Assembly (NCBI RefSeq): GCF_019145195.1 | Contig: NZ_JAHSTW010000007.1 | Span: 1-64,000, forward strand | Direction of reading: 5' to 3' | From: Pseudomonas siliginis | GTDB taxonomy: Bacteria; Pseudomonadota; Gammaproteobacteria; Pseudomonadales; Pseudomonadaceae | Length of the DNA: 64,000 bases | Part shown: positions 44,746 to 53,624 of the stretch, piece by piece | How positions within the stretch are numbered: the first letter of the stretch is position 1 | Layout of the letters: each line of letters starts with the position of its first letter | Translations under genes and position numbers: made by a program | The notes under the pieces: model-generated | Databases searched by the model: none | What the model saw: only the letters and a program-made list of their open reading frames with translations | What the model was told of the DNA's origin: nothing

Positions 44746-46797
44746 TTGAAGCTGGAACTCAAGAACAGCTTGTCGGTGAAGTTGCTCCGGGTCGTGCTCC
44801 TGTCGGCATTGATCGTAGGCGTAGTCTTGAGCTGCGCGCAGATTGTCTTCGATGCCTACAAGACCCGTCAGGCTGTGGCCGGCGACGCCGAGCGCATCCT
44901 CGACATGTTCCGCGATCCATCGACCCAGGCCGTGTACAGCCTGGACCGGGAAATGGGCATGCAGGTGATCGAGGGGCTGTTCCAGGACGACGCCGTGCGT
45001 CAGGCCTCCATCGGCCACCCCAACGAAGCCATGCTCGCGCAGAAATCCCGCGAGCTGCAGCATTCCAACAGTCGTTGGCTGACCGACCTGATTCTCGGCC
45101 AGGAACGCACCTTCACCACGCAATTGGTCGGCCGTGGCCCCTACAGCGAATACTACGGCGACCTGAGCATCACCCTCGACACCGCCACCTATGGCGAAGG
45201 GTTTATCGTCAGCTCAGTGATCATTTTCATTTCCGGCGTGCTGCGCGCACTCGCATTGGGCCTGGTGCTGTATCTGGTCTATCACTGGCTGCTGACCAAA
45301 CCGCTGTCACGAATCATCGAGCACCTCACCGAGATCAATCCGGATCGCCCCAGCGAGCACAAGATTCCGCAGATCAAGGGCCACGAAAAAAACGAGCTGG
45401 GCCTGTGGATCAACACCGCCAACCAGTTGCTCGAGTCCATCGAACGCAACACCCATCTGCGCCACGAAGCGGAAAACAGCCTGCTGCGCATGGCCCAGTA
45501 CGACTTCCTCACCGGTCTGCCGAATCGCCAGCAATTGCAGCAGCAACTGGACAAGATTCTCGTCGATGCCGGCAAATTGCAGCGCCGCGTCGCGGTGTTG
45601 TGCGTCGGCCTGGATGACTTCAAGGGCATCAACGAGCAATTCAGCTACCAGACCGGCGACCAATTGCTGCTGGCCCTGGCCGATCGTTTACGTGCCCACA
45701 GCGGTCGTCTCGGCGCCCTCGCCCGCCTCGGCGGCGATCAGTTCGCGCTGGTGCAGGCCGACATTGAACAACCTTACGAAGCAGCAGAACTGGCGCAAAG
45801 CATTCTCGATGACCTTGAGGCGCCCTTCGCCCTCGACGATCAGGAGATCCGCCTGCGCGCGACCATCGGCATCACCCTGTTTCCGGAGGACGGCGACAGC
45901 ACCGAGAAGCTGTTGCAGAAAGCCGAGCAGACCATGACCCTGGCCAAGACCCGCTCGCGCAATCGCTATCAGTTCTACATCGCCAGCGTCGACAGCTAGA
46001 TGCGCCGTCGTCGCGAGCTGGAAAAAGATTTGCGCGATGCGCTGATCCGCGACCAGTTCTACCTCGTCTACCAACCGCAGATCAGCTATCGCGACCACCG
46101 CGTGGTCGGCGTCGAAGCGCTGATTCGCTGGCAACATCCGGAACACGGTCTGGTGCCGCCGGACCTGTTCATCCCGCTGGCCGAACAGAACGGCACGATC
46201 ATCGCCATCGGCGAGTGGGTGCTCGATCAGGCCTGCAAGCAATTGCGCGAGTGGCACGATCAGGGTTTTGTCGATTTGCGCATGGCGGTCAATCTGTCCA
46301 CCGTGCAACTGCACCACGCCGAACTGCCACGGGTGGTCAACAACCTGTTGCAGATGTACCGCCTGCCGCCGCGCAGTCTGGAACTGGAGGTCACCGAAAC
46401 CGGCCTGATGGAAGACATCACCACCGCCGCCCAGCATCTGCTCAGCCTGCGCCGCTCCGGCGCGCTGATTGCGATCGACGACTTCGGCACCGGCTACTCG
46501 TCCCTCAGTTATCTGAAAAGCCTGCCGCTGGACAAGATCAAGATCGACAAGAGCTTCGTCCAGGACCTGCTCGATGACGACGATGACGCAACCATCGTTC
46601 GCGCGATCATCCAACTGGGCAAGAGCCTCGGCATGCAGGTGATTGCCGAGGGCGTGGAAACCGCCGAGCAGGAAACCTACATCATTTCCGAGGGTTGCCA
46701 CGAAGGTCAGGGCTACCACTACAGCAAACCGCTGCCGGCGCGGGAGCTGGGCATTTACCTCAAGCAGGCGCAACGCACCAACGCGGCGATTCTCTAA
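44746..46797 (+). pseudogene. bifA: c-di-GMP phosphodiesterase BifA, split by an in-frame TAG
   Basis: BifA degrades cyclic di-GMP and opposes SadC in the biofilm/swarming decision. The frame starts at TTG 44746 (AAGGAA upstream; MKLELKNSLSVKLLRVVLL) and has TM1 (12-35), a periplasmic region, TM2 (about 153-183) and a GGDEF domain with the inactive signature GGDQF (329-333) typical of BifA. Codon 418 is TAG (45997-45999), after YIASVDS. The same frame resumes immediately with ATGCGCCGTCG and encodes the intact EAL domain (GVEALIRWQHPEHG; DDFGTGYSSLSYLKSLPLDKIKIDKSF) to 46797. Read through, it would be about 683 residues, the normal length. Elsewhere the codon is probably GAG/GAA (Glu), one base from TAG. 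The downstream ATG has no good ribosome site. Synteny (after sodB, before icmP) confirms identity. The EAL half could be made at low level by reinitiation, but without its membrane anchor. Confidence 0.88.
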
Positions 46798-46858
46798 AAG
46801 CGAGAGATCGCGCCATCACACCTGCCTAAATAAGAAATATTTCCAAGCACGCCTTTAC

Positions 46859-46885
46859 ACATAATGCGAAAGATTTGCATTATGT
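46859..46885. promoter_or_regulatory. Inverted repeat with overlapping Fur-like boxes upstream of icmP
   Basis: ACATAATGC (46859-46867) and GCATTATGT (46877-46885) are exact complements. Two 19-base windows offset by six bases (46860-46878 and 46866-46884) each match the Fur consensus at 12 of 19 positions, the overlap usual for Fur sites. Iron control of icmP is inferred. Confidence 0.4.
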
Positions 46886-46943
46886 CGCAGTTTTGCGCGC
46901 CACCGGCGCCAGTCCACTCAACTACCGAAGCAGGATGTTCGCC

Positions 46944-48296
46944 ATGATTCGTATGCCTCTGGCTACCGCCAGTCTGCTGGCCATCGCTATTTCCCTCGCC
47001 GGTTGCGGCGAAGGCAAGGACAAAGAAAAAGCCTCCGAAATGACTCCGGCTTCCAGCAGCGCTGCTCCAGCCCCTGCCGCTGCACCTGCTCCTGCCGCCG
47101 GTAAAGTTGACGATGCCGCCGCCAAGGCTGTGGTCGCGCACTACGCCGACATGGTCTTCGCCGTTTACAGCGATGCCGAATCCACCGCGAAAACCCTGCA
47201 AACCGCCGTCGACGCGTTCCTCGCCAAGCCGAACGCCGACACCCTCAAAGCCGCCAAGGCTGCCTGGGTCGCCGCACGCGTGCCGTATCTGCAGAGCGAA
47301 GTATTCCGCTTCGGCAACACCATCATCGACGACTGGGAAGGTCAGGTTAACGCCTGGCCATTGGACGAGGGCTTGATCGACTACGTCGACAAATCCTACG
47401 AGCACGCACTGGGTAACCCGGGCGCCAGCGCCAATATCATCGCCAACACCGAAGTGCAGGTCGGCGAAGACAAAGTCGACGTGAAAGAAATCACCCCGGA
47501 AAAACTCGCCAGCCTCAACGAGCTGGGCGGTTCCGAGGCGAACGTTGCCACCGGCTACCACGCGATCGAATTCCTCCTCTGGGGCCAGGATCTGAACGGC
47601 ACCGGCCCTGGCGCCGGCAACCGTCCGGCCTCGGACTACCTGGAAGGCGCCGGCGCCACCGGTGGTCACAACGAGCGTCGTCGCGCCTACCTGAAAGCCG
47701 TGACCCAACTGCTGGTCAGCGATCTGGAAGAAATGGTCGGCAACTGGAAGCCGAACGTGGCCGACAACTACCGCGCCACCCTGGAAGCCGAGCCAGGCGA
47801 AACCGGCCTGCGCAAAATGCTCTTCGGCATGGGCAGCCTGTCCCTGGGTGAACTGGCGGGCGAGCGCATGAAGGTTTCCCTGGAAGCCAACTCCCCTGAA
47901 GACGAGCAGGATTGCTTCAGCGACAACACCCACTACTCGCACTTCTACGACGCCAAAGGCATTCGTAATGTTTACCTGGGCGAGTACACCCGTGTTGATG
48001 GCACCAAGATGACCGGCGCCAGCCTGTCGTCGCTGGTGGCCAAGGCCGATCCGGCTGCCGACACCGCGCTGAAAGCCGATCTGGCCGCGACCGAAGCGAA
48101 GATCCAGGTCATGGTCGATCACGCCAACAAGGGTGAGCACTACGACCAGTTGATCGCTGCCGGCAACACCGCTGGCAACCAGGTGGTTCGCGACGCCATC
48201 GCCGCGCTGGTCAAGCAGACCGGCTCGATCGAAGCCGCTGCGGGCAAACTGGGCATCAGCGACCTGAACCCGGACAGCGCCGATCACGAATTCTGA
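46944..48296 (+). CDS. icmP: Imelysin-family lipoprotein (IcmP-like)
   Basis: A 450-residue lipoprotein: signal MIRMPLATASLLAIAISLAGC with the lipidated Cys at 21, then an Ala/Pro-rich linker (APAPAAAPAPAAG) and the imelysin/peptidase M75 domain. The conserved GxHxxE motif is GYHAIEFLLWGQDL. IcmP of P. aeruginosa was described as an insulin-cleaving metalloproteinase; the family is now mostly linked to iron uptake, and the catalytic claim should be treated carefully. I chose the ATG at 46944, with AGGA 8 bases upstream; 46935 is possible. It begins a four-gene group (icmP, di-heme, imelysin, DUF1513) conserved in P. aeruginosa (PA4370-PA4373), although a terminator separates it from the other three. 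Confidence 0.88.
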   Translation: MIRMPLATASLLAIAISLAGCGEGKDKEKASEMTPASSSAAPAPAAAPAPAAGKVDDAAAKAVVAHYADMVFAVYSDAESTAKTLQTAVDAFLAKPNADTLKAAKAAWVAARVPYLQSEVFRFGNTIIDDWEGQVNAWPLDEGLIDYVDKSYEHALGNPGASANIIANTEVQVGEDKVDVKEITPEKLASLNELGGSEANVATGYHAIEFLLWGQDLNGTGPGAGNRPASDYLEGAGATGGHNERRRAYLKAVTQLLVSDLEEMVGNWKPNVADNYRATLEAEPGETGLRKMLFGMGSLSLGELAGERMKVSLEANSPEDEQDCFSDNTHYSHFYDAKGIRNVYLGEYTRVDGTKMTGASLSSLVAKADPAADTALKADLAATEAKIQVMVDHANKGEHYDQLIAAGNTAGNQVVRDAIAALVKQTGSIEAAAGKLGISDLNPDSADHEF

Positions 48297-48312
48297 TCAC
48301 AGCGTCCGCGTC

Positions 48313-48345
48313 AAAAAGAGGCGACCTTCGGGTCGCCTCTTTGTT
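48313..48345 (+). terminator. Intrinsic terminator of icmP
   Basis: AAAGAGGCGACC-TTCG-GGTCGCCTCTTT, 18 bases after the stop. Confidence 0.9.
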
Positions 48346-48365
48346 ATCTGTCCTACACGGCCCAT

Positions 48366-48454
48366 TGTAGGAGTGAGCCTGCTCGCGATAGCGGAGTGTC
48401 AGTTGACGAATTAGTGTCTGATAAACCGCTATCGCGAGCAGGCTCACTCCTACA
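48366..48454. repeat. REP palindrome (variant GAGTGAGCCTGCTCGCG type)
   Basis: TGTAGGAGTGAGCCTGCTCG and its complement form arms of about 29 bases on either side of a spacer, between icmP and the di-heme gene. Confidence 0.85.
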
Positions 48455-48574
48455 GGTGTTTTGCATCGGGCCTCAGAGTTGCCCCTCATCAAGCAAACGA
48501 TAATTCCTCTTATTCAAACTCCCCCGCCCTGTTAGACTTTGCGCCTTCATTTTTGCCCGTCCGCAGGATGTCTG

Positions 48575-50002
48575 ATGCCCTCGCTGCCTCTTCGCTTGTC
48601 CGCACTGTTGCTGGCCCTGGGCCTGAGTGCCTGCGATGACGCCCCGCGTTTCACCAAGGCCGAGCCGGGTGAAGCGCGTTCGGGCGGTGCGGCGACCGTG
48701 CGCAAGAGCGATCAGAACGCCTTCTCCCTGCCATCGGCCAACCTGCCGCCCTCGCGGCGGGTGGACTTCAGTGTCGGCAACAGCTTCTTTCGCAGCCCGT
48801 GGGTGATCGCGCCGTCGACCACCACGGCCCGCGACGGCCTAGGCCCGGTGTTCAATACCAACGCCTGCCAGAACTGCCACATCAAGGACGGTCGCGGGCA
48901 TCCGCCGGCACCTGACGCATCCAATGCGGTGTCAATGCTGGTGCGCCTGTCGATTCCCGACGCGCCGCAATACGCCAAAGTCATCGAACAGCTCGGCGTA
49001 GTGCCGGAGCCGGTGTATGGCGGGCAGTTCCAGGACATGGCCGTGCCCGGCGTTGCCCCGGAAGGCAAGGTACGCGTCGACTACACACCGGTGCCGGTAC
49101 GCTTCGAGGACGGCACCGAGGTCGAGTTGCGCAAACCGACTTTGCAGATCACCCAACTCGGTTACGGCCCGATGCACCCGGACACGCGTTTTTCCGCGCG
49201 GGTGGCGCCGCCGATGATTGGTCTGGGCCTGCTCGAAGCGATCCCCGAAGAGGCGATCCTCGCCAACGCCGCCGCCCAGGCGAAAGAGAGCAACGGCATC
49301 AATGGCCGACCCAACCAGGTCTGGGATGACCAGTTGCAGAAAACGGTCATCGGCCGGTTCGGCTGGAAAGCCGGGCAACCGAATCTCAATCAACAGAATG
49401 TTCATGCGTTCTCCGGTGACATGGGCCTGACCACCAGCCTGCGGCCGTTCGACGATTGCACCGAGGCGCAAACCGCCTGCAAACAGGCGCCGAACGGCAA
49501 TGGTCCCGACGGCGAACCGGAAGTCAGCAACAACATTCTGCGTCTGGTGCTGTTCTACAGCCGCAACCTGGCAGTGCCAGCGCGCCGTGGCGTCAACGAT
49601 CCACAGGTGCTGGCTGGCAAGAATCTTTTTTTCCAGGCCGGTTGCCAGTCGTGCCACACGCCTAAATACACCACCGCCGCCGATGCCGCCGAACCGGAAT
49701 TGGCCAATCAGGTGATTCGTCCGTACAGCGACTTGCTGCTGCATGACATGGGCGAAGGCCTGGCGGACAACCGCACCGAATTTCAGGCCTCCGGCCGCGA
49801 CTGGCGCACGTCGCCGTTGTGGGGGATTGGTCTGACGCAAGCGGTCAGCGGTCACACCCAGTTTTTGCATGACGGTCGCGCACGTAACCTGCTCGAAGCG
49901 GTGCTCTGGCATGGCGGCGAAGCGTCGGCGGCGCAGCAACAGGTTTTGTCTTTCAATGCCGAGCAGCGCGCTGCGTTGCTGGCGTTTCTGAACTCACTTT
50001 AA
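48575..50002 (+). CDS. Di-heme c-type lipoprotein (DUF1111 oxidoreductase)
   Basis: A 475-residue lipoprotein (MPSLPLRLSALLLALGLSAC, Cys at 20) of the di-heme oxidoreductase family related to bacterial cytochrome c peroxidases. Two heme-attachment motifs are present, CQNCH near residue 103 (NTNACQNCHIKDGRGHP) and CQSCH near 364 (FFQAGCQSCHTPKY), plus AVLWHGGEA near the end with the conserved WHGG. It should act in the periplasm in electron transfer. Neighbouring imelysin lipoproteins suggest a link to iron reduction or uptake; this is inferred. AGGATG precedes the ATG; an out-of-frame ATG inside that site is ignored. It starts a three-gene operon. Confidence 0.87.
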   Translation: MPSLPLRLSALLLALGLSACDDAPRFTKAEPGEARSGGAATVRKSDQNAFSLPSANLPPSRRVDFSVGNSFFRSPWVIAPSTTTARDGLGPVFNTNACQNCHIKDGRGHPPAPDASNAVSMLVRLSIPDAPQYAKVIEQLGVVPEPVYGGQFQDMAVPGVAPEGKVRVDYTPVPVRFEDGTEVELRKPTLQITQLGYGPMHPDTRFSARVAPPMIGLGLLEAIPEEAILANAAAQAKESNGINGRPNQVWDDQLQKTVIGRFGWKAGQPNLNQQNVHAFSGDMGLTTSLRPFDDCTEAQTACKQAPNGNGPDGEPEVSNNILRLVLFYSRNLAVPARRGVNDPQVLAGKNLFFQAGCQSCHTPKYTTAADAAEPELANQVIRPYSDLLLHDMGEGLADNRTEFQASGRDWRTSPLWGIGLTQAVSGHTQFLHDGRARNLLEAVLWHGGEASAAQQQVLSFNAEQRAALLAFLNSL

Positions 50003-50029
50003 ATACTGTAAAAGCATCGGGAGCCCGAC

Positions 50030-51094
50030 ATGTTCCGTCCCAAGTTACTGTTCACCAGCCTTGCCGCGCTCGCCCTCGGCGCCTGCTCGCCGCAGGACCC
50101 GCAAGCGGTCACTTCGGCTGCGATCGCCAAATCGGTGATCCTGCCGACCTACACTCGCTGGGTCGAAGCCGACCGGCAACTGGCGGTCAGCGCCCTCGCC
50201 TACTGCCAGGGCAAAGAGACCCTGGAAACCGCCCGTGCCGACTTCCTTCACGCGCAGAAAGCCTGGGCCGAGTTGCAACCGCTGCTGATCGGTCCGCTGG
50301 CCGAGGGCAATCGTTCGTGGCAAGTGCAGTTCTGGCCGGACAAGAAAAACCTCGTCGGCCGTCAGGTCGAGCAACTGGTCGTCGCCCAGCCGCAGATCGA
50401 TGCCGCCGCACTGGCCAAATCCAGCGTCGTGGTGCAAGGCCTGTCGGCTTACGAATACATCCTCTTCGACGCCAAGCCTGACGTCGCCAACGATGCGCAG
50501 AAAGCCAAGTACTGCCCGCTGCTGATCGCCATCGGCGAACGCCAGAAGCAACTGGCCGAAGAGATCCTGCAGGGCTGGAACAACACCGACGGCATGCTCG
50601 CGCAGATGAGCAAGTTCCCTAACCAGCGCTACGCCGACTCCCACGAAGCGATCGCCGATCTGCTGCGCGTCCAAGTGACGGCACTGGATACCCTGAAGAA
50701 AAAACTCGGCACGCCAATGGGCCGCCAGAGCAAAGGCGTGCCGCAGCCATTCCAGGCGGATGCGTGGCGCAGCCAGTCGTCGCTGACGGCGCTGGAAGCC
50801 AGCCTTGCCGCCGCCAAAACCGTCTGGGAAGGCGTCGACAACAAAGGCCTGCGCGGTCTGCTGCCGGCCGAGCAGAAGCCGTTGGCGGACAAGATCGATG
50901 CCGCCTATGCCGCGTCGCTGAAGCTGTTCGACAGCACCCAGCGCTCGCTTGGCGAAATGCTCGAAGACGACGCCGGTCGCCAGCAACTCAACGATATCTA
51001 CGACAGCCTCAACGTCGTCCATCGCCTGCATGAAGGCGAGCTGGCCAAGGCGCTGGGCATCCAACTGGGCTTCAACGCCAACGACGGTGACTGA
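50030..51094 (+). CDS. Imelysin-family lipoprotein, second copy
   Basis: A 354-residue lipoprotein (MFRPKLLFTSLAALALGAC, Cys at 19) with an imelysin-type helical domain: VILPTYTRWVEADRQLAVSALAYCQG and later VVQGLSAYEYILFD, where the first family's GxHxxE motif is replaced by LSAYEYILF, typical of the second imelysin class. It lies 27 bases after the di-heme gene with GGGAG upstream, and its stop overlaps the next frame, so it is co-transcribed. It probably acts with the di-heme protein and DUF1513 in periplasmic iron handling; the biochemical activity is unknown. Confidence 0.85.
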   Translation: MFRPKLLFTSLAALALGACSPQDPQAVTSAAIAKSVILPTYTRWVEADRQLAVSALAYCQGKETLETARADFLHAQKAWAELQPLLIGPLAEGNRSWQVQFWPDKKNLVGRQVEQLVVAQPQIDAAALAKSSVVVQGLSAYEYILFDAKPDVANDAQKAKYCPLLIAIGERQKQLAEEILQGWNNTDGMLAQMSKFPNQRYADSHEAIADLLRVQVTALDTLKKKLGTPMGRQSKGVPQPFQADAWRSQSSLTALEASLAAAKTVWEGVDNKGLRGLLPAEQKPLADKIDAAYAASLKLFDSTQRSLGEMLEDDAGRQQLNDIYDSLNVVHRLHEGELAKALGIQLGFNANDGD

Positions 51095-51108
51095 TGAGGG
51101 CGAGTGCC

Positions 51109-52209
51109 ATGCTGCGACGTCAGGTTCTGACTTTAGGTAGTGCACTGCTGGGAGCAGTGACGCTGGGCGGCTGGACGCTGTTCAAACGCAAGGATCAGAG
51201 CCCGCTGTTGCTGTCGGCGCGCGATGACAGCGACGGCAAGCATTACGCCGTCGGTTATCGGCTCGACGGTACGCGGGTGTTCGCTACCCACGTCGGCCAG
51301 CGTTGTCACGACATCATCGATCATCCGACGCAGCCGCTGGCGCTGTTCGTTGCACGGCGTCCGGGTACCGAGAGTTACCTGATCGACCTGCGCGACGGCA
51401 AGCTACTGCAGACCGTGACCTCGCAGCCGGACCGGCACTTCTACGGCCACGCCGTGGTGCACAAGGACGGCGAATACCTGTACGCCACCGAAAACGATAC
51501 GACCGATCCTGGTCGCGGTTTGCTCGGTGTGTACAAGTTCGAAGGCGAGCGGCTGGTGCACACGGGCGAGATTTCCACCCACGGCCTCGGCCCGCATCAG
51601 GTGTCGTGGATGCCCGACGGCGAGACGCTGGTGGTGGCCAACGGCGGGATTCGCACCGAGGCGGAAAGCCGCGTCGACATGAACCTCAACGCCATGGAAC
51701 CGAGCCTGGTGTTGATGCAGCGCGACGGCACATTGCTGAGCAAGGAAACCCTCGCCCAGCAGATGAACAGCGTCCGCCACCTGGGCATCGCCAGTGACGG
51801 CACCATCGTTGCCGGTCAGCAATTCATGGGGCCGTCCCACGAGCGCTCGGAGCTGTTGGCGATCAAGCGACCCGGGCAACCGTTCGTGGCGTTCCCGGTA
51901 GCGGAGGATCAGTTGCAGGCGATGGGGCACTACACCGCCAGCGTTGCGGTGCACAGCGACCTGCGTCTGGTCGCGTTGACAGCGCCGCGCGGCAATCGCT
52001 TCTTTATCTGGGACCTGGACAGCGGCGAACTGCGCCTCGATGCGCCTTTGCCTGATTGCGCCGGCGTTGGTGCGGTAAAGGATGGCTTTGTCGTGACTTC
52101 GGGTCAGGGCCGTTGCCGTTACTACGATTGCCGGCAGGAACAGCTGCTGGCCAAGCCGCTGGAATTGCCGGCGGGGCTCTGGGACAACCATCTGCACTTG
52201 ATGGCCTGA
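51109..52209 (+). CDS. DUF1513 domain protein (exported beta-propeller)
   Basis: A 366-residue protein with a hydrophobic export segment (MLRRQVLTLGSALLGAVTLGGW) containing a twin-Arg and small residues, so it may be Tat- or Sec-exported or anchored. The rest is a seven-bladed-propeller-like DUF1513 domain (HYAVGYRLDGTRVFATHVGQRCHDIIDHP; GRGLLGVYKFEGERLVHTGEISTHGLGPHQVSWMPDGETLVVANGGIRTE). The function is unknown, but the gene is consistently the last of the icmP-associated operon. I prefer the ATG at 51109, with GAGGG 7 bases upstream; an ATG at 51094, overlapping the preceding stop, is possible. Confidence 0.82.
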   Translation: MLRRQVLTLGSALLGAVTLGGWTLFKRKDQSPLLLSARDDSDGKHYAVGYRLDGTRVFATHVGQRCHDIIDHPTQPLALFVARRPGTESYLIDLRDGKLLQTVTSQPDRHFYGHAVVHKDGEYLYATENDTTDPGRGLLGVYKFEGERLVHTGEISTHGLGPHQVSWMPDGETLVVANGGIRTEAESRVDMNLNAMEPSLVLMQRDGTLLSKETLAQQMNSVRHLGIASDGTIVAGQQFMGPSHERSELLAIKRPGQPFVAFPVAEDQLQAMGHYTASVAVHSDLRLVALTAPRGNRFFIWDLDSGELRLDAPLPDCAGVGAVKDGFVVTSGQGRCRYYDCRQEQLLAKPLELPAGLWDNHLHLMA

Positions 52210-52235
52210 CAACAAGTCCCGTGGCTGACAATCAA

Positions 52236-52361
52236 CCTGTGGCGAGGGGATTTATCCCCGTTGGGTGGCGCAGCCGCCCTTAAAACTGCAATTGCGGTAT
52301 GACTGAAGGATTCAGGGGGCCGCTTCGCAGCCCAACGGGGGATAAATCCCCTCACCACAGG
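52236..52361. repeat. REP-like inverted repeat (CCTGTGGCGAGGGGATT type)
   Basis: CCTGTGGCGAGGGGATTTAT and its near complement (about 28-base arms) lie between the DUF1513 and mexV genes; same family as 8111-8237. Confidence 0.8.
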
Positions 52362-52462
52362 ATTGTGTCCCGCTGCACCTGTAAACACTGCCAGTTGGAA
52401 TCCCCACCTGACTCGGAGTAATGTGCCCGCCTGTCTCATGATTTATCCAAGGAACTGGACAT

Positions 52463-53611
52463 ATGCTGCGTCGCCGCATGCTGATCATGTTGGGTGTTGT
52501 TTTGCTGATCGTTCTGGTACTGGGCGGATACAAAGCCTTTTCGATCTACACGATGATCCAGGGCTTTTCCAAGCCCAAGCCGCCGATCAGCGTCGCTGTG
52601 GCCACTGCCGGCGAACAGCCGTGGCAGATGCGCCTGCCCACCGTCGGCACGCTCAAGGCGCTGCAAGGTGTCGACTTGAGTCTGGAAGTCGCCGGCACCG
52701 TCACTGAACTCAAATTCGAATCAGGGCAGAAGGTCAAGGCCGGGCAACCGTTGCTGCAACTCGACAGCGCCGTGGAAACCGCCCTGCTCGAAACCGCCAA
52801 GGCTGATCTGGGCCTGGCGCAACTGGACTTCGGCCGTGGCGCGCAACTGGTCGACAGCCGCGCGATCTCCAAAGGCGAGTACGACCGCCTCTCCGCCGTT
52901 CTCCAAAAGAACAAGGCCACGGTCAATCAGCTCAACGCGTCGCTGGCGAAAAAGCGCATCCTCGCGCCATTCAGCGGCACCATCGGCATCCGCCAGGTCG
53001 ACGTCGGCGACTACCTCGCCAGTGGCACCAAAATCGCCACGTTGCAGGATTTGAGCAGCCTCTACGCTGACTTCTACGTGCCGGAACAAGCGGTGCCGAA
53101 ACTCGCTATCGGTCAGCCCGTGCAGTTCACCGTCGCCGCGTATCCGGGGCAGAACTTCGTCGGCAAGATCAGCGCAATCAACCCGATCGTCGAAAGCACC
53201 ACGCGCAATATCCTCGTCCGCGCCACCCTCGCCAACCCCGACGGCAAGCTGCTGCCGGGCATGTTCGCCAGCCTGGAAGTGCTGCTGCCCGATCCGCAGA
53301 AGCACATCGTGGTACCGGAAAGCGCGATCACCTACACCCTGTACGGCAACTCGGTGTACGTGGTCGGGCAGAAGAAGGCCGAGGACGGCAGCGTTGCCAA
53401 GGATGACAACGGCCAACCGCTGCTGATCGCCGAGCGGCGCTTCGTCGAGACCGGTGAACGCCGCGATGGCCTGGTGATGATCAACAAGGGCGTGCAGAGC
53501 GGCGAACAAGTGGTAACGGCGGGCCAGATCAAACTGGACAACGGTGCCCACATCGCCATCAGCGACGACAAGACCCTCGGCGAGCAGAACAGTCCGCCTC
53601 GCGCCGACTGA
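52463..53611 (+). CDS. mexV: RND efflux periplasmic adaptor subunit
   Basis: A 382-residue membrane-fusion protein. The N-terminal anchor MLRRRMLIMLGVVLLIVLVLGGYKAF has no lipobox. The lipoyl/barrel-sandwich halves (VGTLKALQGVDLSLEVAGTVTELKFESGQKVKAGQPLLQLDS and AKKRILAPFSGTIGIRQVDVGDYLASGTKIATLQDLSSL), a short alpha hairpin and a beta-barrel (PVQFTVAAYPGQNFVGKISAINPIVESTTRNILVRATL) follow. It bridges the inner-membrane pump and an outer-membrane channel; no channel gene is adjacent, so a shared one such as OprM is likely. AAGGA precedes the ATG. The pump gene follows 13 bases later. Position after DUF1513 matches mexV of P. aeruginosa. Confidence 0.85.
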   Translation: MLRRRMLIMLGVVLLIVLVLGGYKAFSIYTMIQGFSKPKPPISVAVATAGEQPWQMRLPTVGTLKALQGVDLSLEVAGTVTELKFESGQKVKAGQPLLQLDSAVETALLETAKADLGLAQLDFGRGAQLVDSRAISKGEYDRLSAVLQKNKATVNQLNASLAKKRILAPFSGTIGIRQVDVGDYLASGTKIATLQDLSSLYADFYVPEQAVPKLAIGQPVQFTVAAYPGQNFVGKISAINPIVESTTRNILVRATLANPDGKLLPGMFASLEVLLPDPQKHIVVPESAITYTLYGNSVYVVGQKKAEDGSVAKDDNGQPLLIAERRFVETGERRDGLVMINKGVQSGEQVVTAGQIKLDNGAHIAISDDKTLGEQNSPPRAD

Positions 53612-53624
53612 TCAAGGAATCCCC

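Noticed and set aside
45997..45999. TAG in bifA as a programmed split into two proteins
   Set aside because: No ribosome site precedes the following ATG, and the intact single-chain form is the rule in the family; a mutation is simpler, though reinitiation cannot be excluded.
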